Assembly (NCBI GenBank): GCA_023634235.1
Contig: JAMKCF010000032.1
Location: forward strand, 1,078,695 to 1,142,694
Direction of reading: 5' to 3'
Length of the DNA: 64,000 nucleotides
Origin: Pisaster brevispinus
Lineage: Eukaryota; Echinodermata; Asteroidea; Forcipulatida; Asteriidae
The notes beneath the pieces are model-generated. The model was not told where the DNA came from, did no database searches, and saw only the letters and a list, made by a program, of their open reading frames with translations. How positions within the stretch are numbered: the first letter of the stretch is position 1; every line of letters begins with the position of its first letter. Both the position numbers and the translations under genes were made by a program. Positions 9,361-21,935 of this stretch are shown piece by piece.

Positions 9361-11189
9361 TCAACATCACACCATTGGTATCATTCTGTAGTTTCATTCT
9401 GTAGCTTGCCAAACTTTCGCCGATGATCACCAATATCGTTTTACGTTTCCTATACAAAATTTGTTATTGTTTTTGTTAATTATGTTTACTAAATTTGTGC
9501 GCGTATATATATATATATATATTTTTAAAGGTTGGCCTTTGTCTACTGGTCATATAGAGCTAGGTACCGGGTCCAGGGGAGAATACAATTGTGATTCTTG
9601 CTACCCAATTTCAGTACGGGGTTCCAACTTGCCTTCTTGAAACCATATAAGTACATCAATGTGAAGCCTTAGTTTAATTAATTCAATCAAACTACCAATA
9701 CTGTAACTCATCATACGACTAACATGTGACAATCCATGGTGACTATTTTATGGTAAAAACATTGATTTAAATGTTAAGAAATTAGGTGGGGTTTTTTTGC
9801 TGTTAAAGTCCAGGAATTTATTAACATTTAATTTGAATACTTTACGGAAATAGACCGTCAACGATTTGAAAATAGGGTGAAAAACTTCAAAATAAGTTTA
9901 CTTAGGTGCTTTACATTATTTCACGTACCAGCATCTACGGATAAAAAATACTACAGGGTAGTACCTGTGCATACAAACGGCAATTTTTTCTGTCTTGAAA
10001 TGGCACAATCTGTTAGGGAGAGAGAGAAAAAAATGCTTTATCCTTCATCACAGAAATTAACCTGGATATACGTCTCTGAATGCAATGCCCCAATTCGTTA
10101 CTGTTAGCTATTGGGTTGAGACTCTTGATTTGCTCCCAAGGATTTCTGAAGTAGAAAAACGATAAGCTAAGTTTCTGAAGCATCCAGCATAAACCTTCGT
10201 GTCGAAGATTTCATGTGCAATGCCATGCTCTTAGGTGGAAGGGCCACATGCTTCGCTGAGCTCATTTCACCCCCATTCGAGTCTTTAATCACCTCAGTTC
10301 ACCCCATCAGCAATTGCAGAAACACAGGGCCCGGTAATTTCAGTGCCCTTTCTAAAACGGGAATAAACAGCATTTGAAGGGTTCAAACAGCAGTGTTTGC
10401 ACTGGAAAAATAGAAGAAAACATAAATGCTCGTAACATCTTGGAAATAATAATTACTTCTTGTAAAACACCACCTCAATTATCATTAAAGAATAAAGTGA
10501 TAGGAAAGGCTTGTTTATACAACAGATGCGTGCCTCCCCCCCCCCCCCACCAAGCGTTCCCTTTTCACTCCGTATACGAAGTGACCATCGTCAGCTTGAA
10601 AATAAGGCCTCACTTTAATCACTCTTGAAATATGTGCGAGTTCAATCAACGCCGCCCACTTCCAATCAACAGCAAGGCCCACTTATGTGTTATTGATGTC
10701 AATATAAATCGAAATCAGTTAGATTCCAATTATCATATAAATGATTGTTATAGCAGTCGGCGACATCAGTATTGATCCAGATAATGTTTTTGACAAGGTT
10801 GTAATTTGTTCTTTCCTTTTTTCTTCTAATTGTTTTATTTATTTTTATTTATTTTTTATTGGGGGGGGGGGGTCAAACTCACTGGAATTAATCAATACCG
10901 TCAGATGTCGATCAGGAAGAATAAACTTACAAGCCCATATACTACAGAAGCTATACCACAGAAAGACAACAAAATAAATAAATAAAGTAAAATACAATTT
11001 AAACGGGAGAAGGTGGAGTCGAACAAATTTGTCTCGAAGGGGACACATTCGTAGAAGTAAAGCTGAAAATAACTGGTATCAAGGTAGGTACTAGCTTTTA
11101 CAAAACAAAGTGCTATCGAAAACAAATTTAGTTTCGATCTGAAATGTCACTATTTATTAAAAAAAATAGCCTTTCAGCATCACATATCT
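9361..11189. other. Gene-free stretch with homopolymers
   Basis: It contains a TA run near 9505-9522, a C13 run at 10536-10548 and a G12 run at 10861-10872 preceded by a T-rich tract. Short open frames over these are composition artefacts. No exon is supported. Confidence 0.4.
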
Positions 11190-11310
11190 AAAATACTGTC
11201 AAAATCGAGAACGATTGCAAATGACGACCGTCAAAATTGCCGTTGCTTATTTCGATTGCCGGCATCAAAATAAGCACTTGTAACAAACAAACGTGCGTAT
11301 CAGAATCTTT
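11190..11310 (+). repeat. Interspersed hairpin repeat (family H), copy 1
   Basis: GCTTATTTCGATTGCC is followed by its near reverse complement, GGCATCAAAATAAGC, at 11244-11275, forming a hairpin. The preceding CTGTCAAAATCGAGAA matches the 26-kb copy. Other copies lie near 13190, 26140, 32140, 45925 and 52640. Confidence 0.6.
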
Positions 11311-12473
11311 TACAAAAATGAGCAGGTTTTCTCTTTTAAAACTCAAACAGAACTCCCTTATTTGGTGACGTGTACACAGGTTGGTAATTAATGTGTTTTC
11401 GAAAATTAGACGATCGAAACGAGAAAAAAATCAAAAATTAAATAAAACAAAGTAATTCAAAGCAAATAAGTAAATAAAAGAATGTAAGCCAACAGTGTCT
11501 CATTCCTCGATCGAGTAAGCTTCCAGCCTAATTGTAATTTAATTTTAAATTTAGTGCTTATAAATGAAAAAATGGTAAAGAAGTCCGGGTCCATAAAGTG
11601 CGATTAAAGTAACTGCACATTAAAAACAAAAGTAACTAATAAAAATTGAGCATAATAATACCAAAAATAAACAAACAACCCTCACCTACAAAATCTGTAA
11701 AAAGCAACTAGGAAAATGAAAAAATATAACCGGTATAATTTCAAGAGAATAATGTTATATTAAATATAGATCAAAACTAGTGTTGTGCCCTGTATATAAA
11801 CAAAATGCTATCATTAACATGCTTATATATCTGTCACACAATTTTGAAAATGAGAATCAGGCCAAAATTAAATATACTAAATAACCAGCAATTGAGCTTA
11901 ATATTCTGTAGCATGTTTCTGAAAAACAATTTTTTTTTACTATTTATGTTTTTGTTGACTTTGCAAAGTCTTGATAAAGTCACATTCGTGCATGTATCGT
12001 TTTGAAAAGAAAGAGAGGGGTAGAGGGTGGGGTGGGGGGAGGGAAAAACAAGTAGGACATCACATCACCCCGTGATCCCGTCATCTGGAAAATTTGAACT
12101 GTCGACAGGGGGACTTAAATGCCAAGCGGCCGCCGCGGCAAACAACAAGCAAATTGGGTTCACCCGAGGTAGACTGAAAAAAACACCAGACAGCGAAATA
12201 ACATATTCGGGTTAAATGGTAAGAGTTAAAACTTGTGATGTTATGCGACTTGACAAGCAAACCATGCGCGATAAACTGGAAAATGGTACCCTACATAATG
12301 TGTGTGGTTGCGAGTTGATTTAAAGGAGCGAGACATACGAGAAGTACATTCAGTACCATCCTCTAGTTTTCAATCAACACAAAACATCAGAATTTGTTTT
12401 ATATTTCGTCAGGGATTTGTGAACGTTCCTCTACACGCATTCGATTATGGCTATCGACTGAGTAACGCCCTTT
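11311..12473. other. Gene-free AT-rich stretch
   Basis: Strongly AT-rich with scattered A runs. Short open frames at 11805-12215 have no recognisable motif. Confidence 0.4.
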
Positions 12474-12488
12474 GGGGGGGGGGGGGGG
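12474..12488. repeat. Poly-G tract (15)
   Basis: An uninterrupted G15 run preceded by TTT. It belongs to the poly-G cluster that continues at 12708-12723 (G16) and 13122-13136 (C15). Confidence 0.95.
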
Positions 12489-13189
12489 TGTCTCCCTATA
12501 CATTTATTTCAACTTTGTAGTAGACAAAATATAATAATTCTGGCGTGAATTTTATAATCGGTGAAGTTTCAGATTGAGCTCAAATATCAAGAGGTGCCCG
12601 TCTGAGGCTTGAATAAAAATTACTTCACTTTGTAATGCAGGTACAGACTGCCGCTGCGCATTTCCTCCAATAATTGCAAAGATGCGCCAACAACGAGCGG
12701 CAATCCAGGGGGGGGGGGGGGGGTATTAACACTCTATAGGATTGCGGCGGCATACTTGGGTATCAGAGTTAAGCTTGGAAACTACTCAACACGGTAAAGT
12801 GTTTGTTAGAGGAGAAGTAACTCGACTAACGAGCCAGTCGCCTTCAATATTATCAACTCAAAATGGAAACTGATTAAGAAAACAGAAACAGTTTTGCTTG
12901 TGGTCTGCCAACTCTCTCTCTCTACAGACATGTGTAACATCAAAGCAGTGATCCAGTGGGTATTGCTGTTAGCGGGCTTATACAATGTTACACCAATTCA
13001 GCGCCACTGGGTTCTATACAATGGTTGATCTTGCCTCGAGGATAAAGTACCGGTAATCATCGAGAACAAATATTGGTTTCAGTCTGAAAGCTCACAGATT
13101 GTAAAATTTCACAAAATACTACCCCCCCCCCCCCCCAAAGGAATGTTTCTACATGAACAAGTCAAAGTCCGGGAAAAGGCGCTCGAAGA
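12489..13189. repeat. Poly-G cluster and fragments of an interspersed repeat
   Basis: GAATTTTATAATCGGTGAAG at 12548 and a reverse-oriented relative near 13055-13110 (GTCTGAAAGCTCACAGATTG) match the repeat at about 43230-43275. G16 and C15 runs lie at 12708 and 13122. No gene is supported. Confidence 0.5.
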
Positions 13190-13340
13190 CCCCATTCTTC
13201 AGCGTTGCTTATTTCGATCGCTGCAGTCGATTTAAATGTGCACAAAATCCTTGAGAAAACATGAACAGTTCTTCATTGTTTGCACCAAAATGTGACCGGC
13301 TGAGTTGATGACGTTTTGTTTTGTTTCCATAGGTTTAATA
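13190..13340 (+). repeat. Family H repeat, copy 2 (uninterrupted)
   Basis: It reads GCTTATTTCGATCGCTGCAG, then CACAAAATCCTTGAGAAAAC, GAACAGTTCTTCA, TGTTTGCACC and TTGATGACGTTTT. This is the best empty-site reference for the interrupted copies at 26 kb and 52.7 kb. Confidence 0.65.
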
Positions 13341-13394
13341 GTGGCAGGAAGTGCAGACGATGGGGCTTTTGATTTATCGAACTATCCATTTTGA

Positions 13395-13437
13395 GGGGGT
13401 GGGGTGGGGTGGGGGTGGGGGTGGGGGTGGGGGTGGG
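13395..13437 (+). repeat. G-quadruplex-prone G/T tract
   Basis: Eight G runs of 5, 4, 4, 5, 5, 5, 5 and 3 are separated by single T residues. This is a textbook pattern for very stable parallel quadruplexes. The proline-threonine-rich frame on the opposite strand is an artefact of it. Confidence 0.9.
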
Positions 13438-13499
13438 CAAAGGGGGAAAGGGTGGCAAGGCAAGTGGGGTTTAAGGGTTTGGGGATGCTGCCGACCCAC

Positions 13500-16076
13500 C
13501 CCTGCCCCGCTGGTTATACAGGTATGCCACTGATAATTTGGTCCTTCGAAAACGAGTGCACAAAGAAAGATTCAATGTAAATTTCAAAAATCAAAAAAAA
13601 AAAATCACAGGTTGTTTGAACGAATGCAACGAAAACAACACAAGAGTAGCTTTGAATTTTGGCAGGAGTTTTCTACGAAACAATTACCTTGGCTAATAAA
13701 ACATGCAAGAGACGCAGACCTAATTGACACTTATTTTCTGGCGATAGGAGCCAACAAATGTCTCAGGCTCGTTAGTTTGGAGTTTTAGTTACAAATTAAT
13801 CAAGCCACACGTGGTAGTTTTACAAACGATGGCGATGATGCATCTTGCCCCTCGTAGCAACTGGAAGGGTATTCCGTTACCCCCACTGGTAACAGAGACG
13901 GCAAAACTATACACGCGGTCCAAAGATATCGAGGTAATATTCAAGATACCGTTCCATACGCACCGACGAATGCACGAGTAAACATTATACACATATTGGA
14001 TATGATCAGGACTATTCCATTTCACGAGGCGAAGCCGAGTAAAATAGAAAAGCCAGATTTCACTGAGTGATTACATTCTGAGACAATGCATGAACAAAAT
14101 GCATTCAATATTTGTTTTGTTTTTTATAACTGACACCGTCCTTTGCCCTTGCCTCGTTTGAACAAACGGGCGGGAACGATTATTTTTTTGAACAACGCTG
14201 CGAAGCGTCCAATAGTTATTATCAATATTGGAGTCCAGTATTTTTTGTGTGAGCGTTGCGGCAGTTATTGAATAGGCTACATGGCAAAGATAATGGATGA
14301 TACGTGACGCGTGTCCCACCAATCAAATAACAAGGGTGTGTGTGTTTTATATGCGTCTATGTTTTATTTCGCTTGGACGGCTGTTTTTAAAGCACATAAA
14401 CTAAGTCAAACAGCGTTAAAGCCCAAACAAACGGACTAATTCCTTATATTAAGACGCTTATGCATTTTGAGCATAGATCTACGTGTTGGGGATGTTGGGT
14501 TTCGTCGGCTCTCTGTGACTTTCTCACGGGCACACAAAGTACAACATTTTGTCCCAGCCAATGGTCGAACAGCAATAAAATGGTTACTTAACAAAAATGG
14601 TGCATGGCTGTTACATGTTTCTATGAAGACATGTCTTTCCTCTTCCATGCAGAATTTTACTTTTCCTCAATGACTTATGAATGAAAGAGAAACACTCAAA
14701 CTGTCATACTTTTGTTTTCAAGAAAGACAACTGTGCACAGCCAAGAGTAATTGCTCACCACTTCAATCGCGTCAAAATTCGAGGGTTTCGGGATTTACCA
14801 ATTAATTTTGGGTGGTATGTTTGGGCAGAAGTGATTTGTTCACTTATATCGTGTGATTATCAATGTCATAAAATATTAACCCTTTACTATTTAAGCCATA
14901 AGTTAAACACCATATGAAATTTAACAGCATGATACTTAGTTTATAAAGTCCCAGTGTCGTAGCTAAGTATACACAAAGTGTTTTTATAACACTCCTTGTA
15001 TAGTTTATTATTGTTGCTTGGTTCACTATTATTGGTGTTCTCTGTAAATACAAAGTGACCAAACCAAGGTTGGAATGACATTCTAGTCTGGTCCCATCTT
15101 GTAAAAGGGGCATGATTGTATTCCATTGTCGCCATTTATTGGCTCACCGGTCAATAAGAGGGGTCTGCCAAATGCAAGTGGTCTTTGCACAAGTTATTAC
15201 TGTATGATTTTGTACTGTCAAAGATACAGGAAATGAAAAATGGAGAAATCTAACAAACCAAATGACCCTAAACACACTATTTATTACAATTAATGCACCA
15301 CCCATTACACATTCAGCGAATAAATAACATAATAACCGCAACTATAAAACACAAACCTCGCCTACTTTGATGTATTTCTAACCCGCAAAGTTGTAACCCA
15401 ATCCCCTCTTCATACCACACCCCCGGTAAACAGCAAACACCAATAATAAAAGAGAGCGCAACGATGATAATCCCAAAGATTGGGCGTGGAATATGACTTG
15501 ATTTGGAAGCGGACAAGGGGTTACACGTTCCTATCAAGTGCGGAGACCCTCCCCAGGGGCGGACAGACATCTATGAATGTCATCGACGAACTGTAATTCA
15601 AGTTTTTACACTCCATCCATGACTTCTGATCAAGTTCCTCACTGCAGATTCTCCCTGACAATATATCTATTTTTCAAAAACACAAAGGGCTTAAAACTGT
15701 AGTTTGCAATTGTGCAGTGTAAAAACACCGGGTGAGAAGTTGGGAAGTGTTAAGAATGAGGCTTCCACCCACCACCGCTGCCCTCTTGGCCGATTTATCA
15801 AAACAACAATAGTCTGGTTGCCAACTTACTACGCAAATAGATATAATTGTAGATTGAGCAGGTCAGTAGAGCCTGGGGAATCATCCCATTTCTCGCAAAC
15901 ACAGTTTTGGCTTGTAGCCACATTAGGGGTGGGGGAATAATAGCTGGCTTATATCCAGGTCCTTTACCTACAAAAAAAAACCGGGCGTTCAAAAGTATCG
16001 AGAAGCGAGCACGAAAACCTAAGAACGGAATTAAGATTCTTTTGTACGCGGTGAAAATGTCCAAAGTGTAAAATAG
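13500..16076. other. Gene-free stretch
   Basis: Several short frames of 64-89 codons on both strands lack any recognisable domain or splice context. No clear repeat family is seen apart from A/T runs. Confidence 0.4.
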
Positions 16077-16289
16077 TTGCGCGGCGGGGGTTCACAAACA
16101 CACACACACAACACTGAAACAGTCAGATGTTTTACATACCTGCTTGAAGTTGGAGACGGTATGGTTATTATAAAAGTTGGTGAAGAGTGGAAGAAGGTTG
16201 AAGAAAGAAGATCCACACTGAGTTGTCAGGGCACGGGTATAATTGCTAAGAGACAATTACCCGTCTGTGATGTCGGCTGACGGGGGAAT

Positions 16290-16560
16290 AATGTCCAAAG
16301 GTAGAGGCGAGAGTCGTTGAATCACTTTGTTCTTGCCACCGCCGTTCACTATTAAGTGAGCGACGACACCGCGGTGCTGTACTAAACTGGCATATACCGG
16401 TGAGAATACCCACTACCTCTGTTTAGCGATGATACGTTTTCGCTGCGCTGCACTGGCTGCCCGGGGTTTGCATTTTGCTCCGTGCGTGCCTTCGGTGGCT
16501 TTTGACAGCAGAGGGCGCACTGTCTTTTAACCGCTACTCACCGCCCGAGGCAGTGGCATT
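16290..16560. promoter_or_regulatory. CpG-richer patch with CTCF-like site
   Basis: This segment is visibly richer in CG dinucleotides than its surroundings. It carries ACAGCAGAGGGCGC at 16505-16518 (+), close to the CTCF core. It could be a promoter or boundary element; no adjacent first exon is proven. A donor-like AAGCAG/GTATGT on the minus strand lies just downstream near 16142. Confidence 0.3.
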
Positions 16561-17026
16561 GACAATAATTATTCCTCATCACGATGCTAGAGTCATGTTG
16601 ATTTCTTCCACTCAATGCTTCCTTCAAAACAAGTGCCTTCAAAAGGCCTCTGGAACCCTAGGGAGATCCCTTTTGATCGCCTGCTTTAATTGGTAAACTA
16701 CATAATCCACTTGCTTACACATCGACTTGTATTTATCTGACTTGAACCTAAAACGGCATTATTTTGTAAACAAAGCAAAGTCATAAATAAAACTTAGACT
16801 CTTTATTTGACTTAATTATAACTTTTTTTCCTCAACTTTAACAAGTACAAGATTTGAATTATTACTAGAGGTGGGTACCAATATATTTGCACAAAGCTTC
16901 TAGTACGTAATAGAGGACGAATGTTTCAGGTCTTTGGCAGCGTGGTCAGATTATCGATTACACATACTATGAAAACATGTGTTAAGAGAAATAAAGTCAC
17001 TATTTCTGATAGTAAAAAAAACTTAC
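16561..17026. other. Gene-free stretch, nothing recognised
   Basis: No exon or repeat is seen. It would be intronic if the candidate exon at 17027-17116 is real. Confidence 0.35.
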
Positions 17027-17116
17027 CAAGGTGTTGAATAGAGGCGCCATCTTCGGAAACATGACTGGTCTTGGGTCAGTGGAAGATACTGCCTGTGAAG
17101 GCTCTAACCAAGCAGC
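17027..17116 (-). CDS. Candidate 90-nt exon, product unknown
   Basis: On the minus strand a pyrimidine-rich tract ending TTGCCTTGCAG precedes 17116, and a consensus donor GTAAGT follows 17027. The 90 nt are open in one frame for 30 codons, phase 0 at both ends, starting AAWLEPSQ and ending APLFNTL. An internal ATG at 17062 (MFPKMAP) lies in AAGATGGCGCC-like context, so this may instead be a first coding exon with 5' UTR. I do not recognise the peptide. No partner exon was identified on either side, so an alternative non-coding transcript or chance splice-like sites remain possible. Confidence 0.35.
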
Positions 17117-17444
17117 CTGCAAGGCAACACATAAAATATTATTAGAAATAAATATCTGCGAACAATAACAGATTTTCAACATGATAACTATGTCAACTGC
17201 TGATTATACTTAAATTACGCAAGCTGTCACCAGTATCATCGGATCCGACGAGGGGCAATCTTTCCGTAGCTCATTAGCTCAACGATTTATTAGCTTGCAC
17301 TGTATTCTATTAAGACAGGCTCCTGACAACAAGTTGTCTCTCACAGGGAGAACAAATTAGGTTTCCTGGCGATGGCCCTGATGATGTCACATGGCTGTCA
17401 GAAAATGACAGAACTGTACCATAACGTGTTTAAAGATGTGCTCA

Positions 17445-17660
17445 TAGGTTGGTAATTACTCCAAATGAATGACCATAAAAACTTACTTGGTGAGAAGCAC
17501 TGCAGCTGTTGATGGTATAATAATCTATTTTTGAGAAAGGATTCCCTTTGAAGTAGGTTTGGATAATTAATGTTGTCACTAAAAAACGTTTGATGAATCG
17601 TTTCTCCTGAATGTTGGTGTCCGTTTGCGAATACTGTGGTCACTGATATGGTTGGTACCA
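17445..17660 (+). mobile_element. MITE fragment (GGTAATTACT family)
   Basis: GGTAATTACTCC, AATGACCATAAAAACTTACT and GCTGTTGATGGTATAA match the fuller element at 39594-39863. The 3' part (CGTTTCTCCTGAATG, GGTGTCCGTTTGCGAATACT) is the reverse complement of sequence at about 41750-41830. This is a decayed, non-coding copy. Confidence 0.65.
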
Positions 17661-19580
17661 GCTGTCACCTCGACGTTCATGTGACATTAACATGACAGTT
17701 TGTTGCTGTTGTCTTAGCAAGTAGACACTGTATTCAGCTGAAACTTTCACGTGTGACTTTTATTGAATCTTTAGTTTATAATGTTGCCTATGAGTAATAA
17801 TTACCTTGACAAAAACTTATCTATGACCCCACCTTCAAAGGGATAACCATTTGGTTTTTGGAAGCTTGGGGTAACTCAGTCTCCTTCCTCCACTAGCTTT
17901 CAATAAATGAACCATCCAACCAGCGTAGGAACAACTTCATCACGAAAAACTGTTGATGCGTCGCTGGGGGTTTTGAGCACATTCGTATCCGTTCTTACGT
18001 CGATTGCAGCAAGCAACATAAGCAATGTTGATTGTGGAGGGGTGGGGTTGGTCTTTGGCGCTTTTTTCTTGACCTTTAAGTCAGGCGGAACTACTCTTAT
18101 GAAGGATCAGTGTCTGTTGTTGTTGCTGAAGAGCTTCTTCCATAAAACATTAACATTTATTTTCCCGCAAATTAATCTTATCCCCAAACAATAACCCTTG
18201 AACCCTTCACTTTACAATTAATTTATTCAATTTTTTATTTTTTTTTACGAAAATTAAAACAATACGTCCGAAACCGGTAAAAAAAAACACCGAACGGGGT
18301 TATGGCCTAAACACTTGTTGTTTCTGCTGTCATGGACGCGAGAGTTATGTCCATCTTCATCAACAAGTGATTGATGATTGGAGGTACTTAGAGCCCGGGC
18401 ACGAAACACGTTTCCAAGTGGCTTTTAACAATCCACTTGTTACCGGTTCTCTATTGGAGTAATACACGTACTACATTGAATACCCAACTGCCTCTGCACC
18501 AACAACCATTCGTTGTAAACAGTCGTCGTTGATGTCCGCCATTTCCCAAGACAAACAACTCCCATAAGTCGCTTGCATCCGAACAAACAACTTCAGGACT
18601 GGTAGTTACCGACTGAGTTTTTTTTTTCCTAGCTCACCTCGATTGTTTGATAAAGGAAAGTCAATCCTTTTAAGATTGTTTGAACGCATTTTATAGAAAT
18701 TGGTTGTCATTATCATAACATGTTGCGACTCGGTTGGCAGGTTTTATTTCGCATTTGAGTTCTAGTTTGTGAGAGGTCGCGCATTACATCCACATCTGCA
18801 AGTATTTTGGTTTAATAATTAGGCTATTTTTGGACAAAACCTGACCTGAATATTTGGTAAAGACTATTCGTTTTTAAGGATGCGAGATAGCTTCATCAGG
18901 GACTGCTAAAGAAAGAAAAAAATGTTATGCCTCTTTAATAATATCCTGGCATGAGGGTGAAGATGGAATCTATGTCTCATACTTTATTCTATTAATTAAT
19001 TAACTTTTGTAAACGATGGACATGAGATGATTGCAAGCCGACTTATCGATTCTTTCATTGGGTGCCAGTGAGACCGGCTTCTGCTGCCGTTGCTTGTGTA
19101 GATCGCACCAGTACGGTATCTCGCTAAAGACGAGTTATGAGTATCACGAATTTACCCTTTTTGCTGTGTTTTATTTTTTTAAAAGTAACTACGAGCAACA
19201 CGTTGGCTGATTTTCGTGGAAATCTACTCTTGATCAATGTGGCGTGTAACATTAAGCGGCATGATGCACCAATCTATCCTTACATCTGGATCATCACTAT
19301 GATTTATTTTGAGAATTATTCATTGTACAAAATTCCCAGCTTTGTATAAAATCCTACACTCCATCATTGGGTTAAATTCCTTGAGATGTTGCCCCCAAAG
19401 CACATTTTCTGAGAACATTGATAGTTATCACGTGATCTGTCAAGATTTGGTTATTCATTTAAGTGATGTTTGAAGCTATGCATGGTGTGGATAATAAGAA
19501 GTAAATGTCAACAGTAAACGTATGCGGGTGCGACCAGGTATCATCAAGCTCTTTTGGGGAGGAAGGTTGACTCTGAGATT
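17661..19580. other. Gene-free stretch
   Basis: A 95-codon frame at 17907-18194 (+) has no recognisable motif. T-rich and A-rich runs occur near 18230-18290 and 18620. No supported gene or repeat. Confidence 0.4.
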
Positions 19581-19618
19581 TGTTTGTCTGGGTGTTGGGG
19601 GTGTTGGGGTGTTTGTTT
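19581..19618 (+). repeat. TTTG/GGGGTGTT compound microsatellite (short)
   Basis: TTTGTTTGTCTGGGTGTTGGGGGTGTTGGGG-type sequence, in which TTTG units flank GGGGTGTT octamers. Related loci are at 28938, 30638, 44041, 49306 and 53861. Confidence 0.8.
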
Positions 19619-21785
19619 AAAACAATGTTTATTGGGGGTAAAGTATCCAGCAGTCTGATCACTCGGGCCCCCATTAAAAAAATACAATTAACACAATTAA
19701 TCAATCAATATTACACAAATAAATAAAAAAATCATTAAAAAAACCGGAAAAGGATACATGTATAAAACAAAACAAAAATGAAGCACAAAAAAGCACGTAA
19801 TAAAACCATAGGATAAAATGACATTAAAAATGCTTTAAGAAATTACATACGAATACATTTAGAAATATGCACGCGGGTTAAATTATATATAATGAGTTAA
19901 AATTGCATGAAAACAGTTTATTGGTAAAAAGAAAAAAAGGTGAAGATTATGCAATTTTATGGAGATGGCAAAATAAGTACATATTTCTTTTCAATATGCA
20001 AGCTTTAAACATAAATGAATACATAACAAAAAAACCGTCATCAGTACCAAATTGACTGAGAAACATTTTGGTATGAACCCATGTTGCCAAAGGTCCTTGC
20101 ATTTTGACACATACCTGACGCAGTTTCTGACTTTAACATTATGAATTAAGTATGAATAATCATCGTACGTCAACACTGACAGGTTCAGCACCTGTTATTG
20201 CTAAGCTGATTAATGTTCGGTGATTCGTTTTGGGAGATAATCGGATTGATTGATGGCCCCACTGGAATGACCTTTGCAAATTGAATTTCTACAAAAATCT
20301 CATCTGATTAATTACATTAGTTACTTTGACGGTCTTATAGCTTTTTAACTTCATCTGCGTTGGTGGAAAGACAAACCAAAAACAAACTTTGCGTGTAAAC
20401 AACCATGAGGCTTCTGAGTTATTCTACGAACATCTGAAACAAATTTGTACAATTATATGACGACAGCTGAAAAATGCTTTAACGCATGTTTAACAAGAAA
20501 TATGGTGGGGGGGGGGGTACGCACATACTTGTTCTTAATTCACATTCAAGTAATGTTTTCCGGAATAAACACCCAGTGCCTGGTTCACAAGTTTAGTGAG
20601 GAGCTATTCTATCAGTGCCAGTCTGTTATCTTGTCGTACCCCCAATCTAAGCTGACTTGATCCACCACAAGCTGGCACCGTGTATAATGAGCTTAGACAA
20701 CTGAACAGGGAACTGGTTGTTTATTCAAATATAGAAACATAATCTTTAAAGTGAATAAGGAAAAGGGAAATAACTCTTAGTGGTTTAAAATAGAAGACCA
20801 AAAACCCAAGTATCTTGAATGTATCTTAAAAAAAGAAATTGTAAAACTGTCTATAACTCAGTCAGGGGAAAAACTAATAGTATCAAAAATAAGTTATACA
20901 TACGTGAAACAATCTACCATCTTTTATTACTTAGTTTTTTGACTTAAATAAAACATCTTACTACAAAAATATCAAAATCCTTAAATAATACAAATATAAA
21001 TACAAAATATATATATCTACCGGTAAGCTTTACCATTTAAACCAGAAAAATTGCAAAATGACAACATGACTCCCACTCACCTCCCCAAAAAAGGGCCAAC
21101 AACAATACGAAAGGCTTTTATTTGACCAAAAAATAGGGCATAAACAATTTTATAAATTTCGTCTTTTTATGGGGCACGGAACGCCTGCCGATTTGAATCA
21201 CTGCCGAGTTTTATCTGATAAGTAAAAAGTGGGTCGAGCTTTGTTAAGCTGGTTTGAAGAATGCAGTGACTGTGAAGTGTATTCTCAGCAGTAAAACGAG
21301 CAACACTAATTCATATACGACTCACTCTTTCTTGTTATTGGTCTTGGAAAGAAATTAAAACCTGCTTGTGAGGTATAGGTTTTTTTTTTCTCTGTCTCTC
21401 TTTCTCTCTCATGACCATTCTGTAAAACTGCATAAATAGGTCTCATCATAGTCAGTGTACTTTGTATAGTTTATCTTGGTTTCGTATTGAGGCTATTGTG
21501 ATTGTAATTTTTTAATGATGAAATAATAACATGACCGAAGGCATAGTTGGCATACTTTCAATGGTACCCCCAGACCATTGTATATACGTTGTCCCCTTTT
21601 GCTTTGGTTCAGTCTTTTGGGAGATATTTGTTGAGAATTTACAGGTGGCACTGTGATCAGGCCAGATGTGGATGACATCAAAAACTGTAGGTGAAAGATC
21701 GTGTTTCGAAATTCGGTCGCCAAAGAATTGTCGCAAACGGTAGAGTAGAAGGTTGTTTTGCTTAATGCACTCTTATAGTTCCCAG
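19619..21785. other. Gene-free AT-rich stretch
   Basis: A/T-rich DNA with a G11 run at 20507-20517 and a TC-rich patch near 21385-21410. Short frames have no recognisable content. Confidence 0.4.
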
Positions 21786-21792
21786 GTCAGAA

Positions 21793-21935
21793 TTGACCCG
21801 GATTCGAGGTCCCATGGGGCTTGACCCAGAACCGGGTCAGCCTGACCCAGAACTGGGACCCAGAATCCGGGTCAAATCCGGGTCAAATCCGGGTCAAATC
21901 CGGGTCAAATCCGGGTCAAATCTGACCCAGGAGTT
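21793..21935 (+). repeat. GACCCAGAA / ATCCGGGTCAA minisatellite
   Basis: GACCC- and GGGTC-containing words alternate, followed by about five tandem copies of an 11-bp unit (TCCGGGTCAAA) around 21868-21925. The short palindromes resemble those at 23838-24020. The open frame across it is a by-product. Confidence 0.85.

Noticed and set aside
13273..13533. Proline-threonine-rich and glycine-rich frames on opposite strands
   Set aside because: Produced by the G/T quadruplex tract at 13395-13437.
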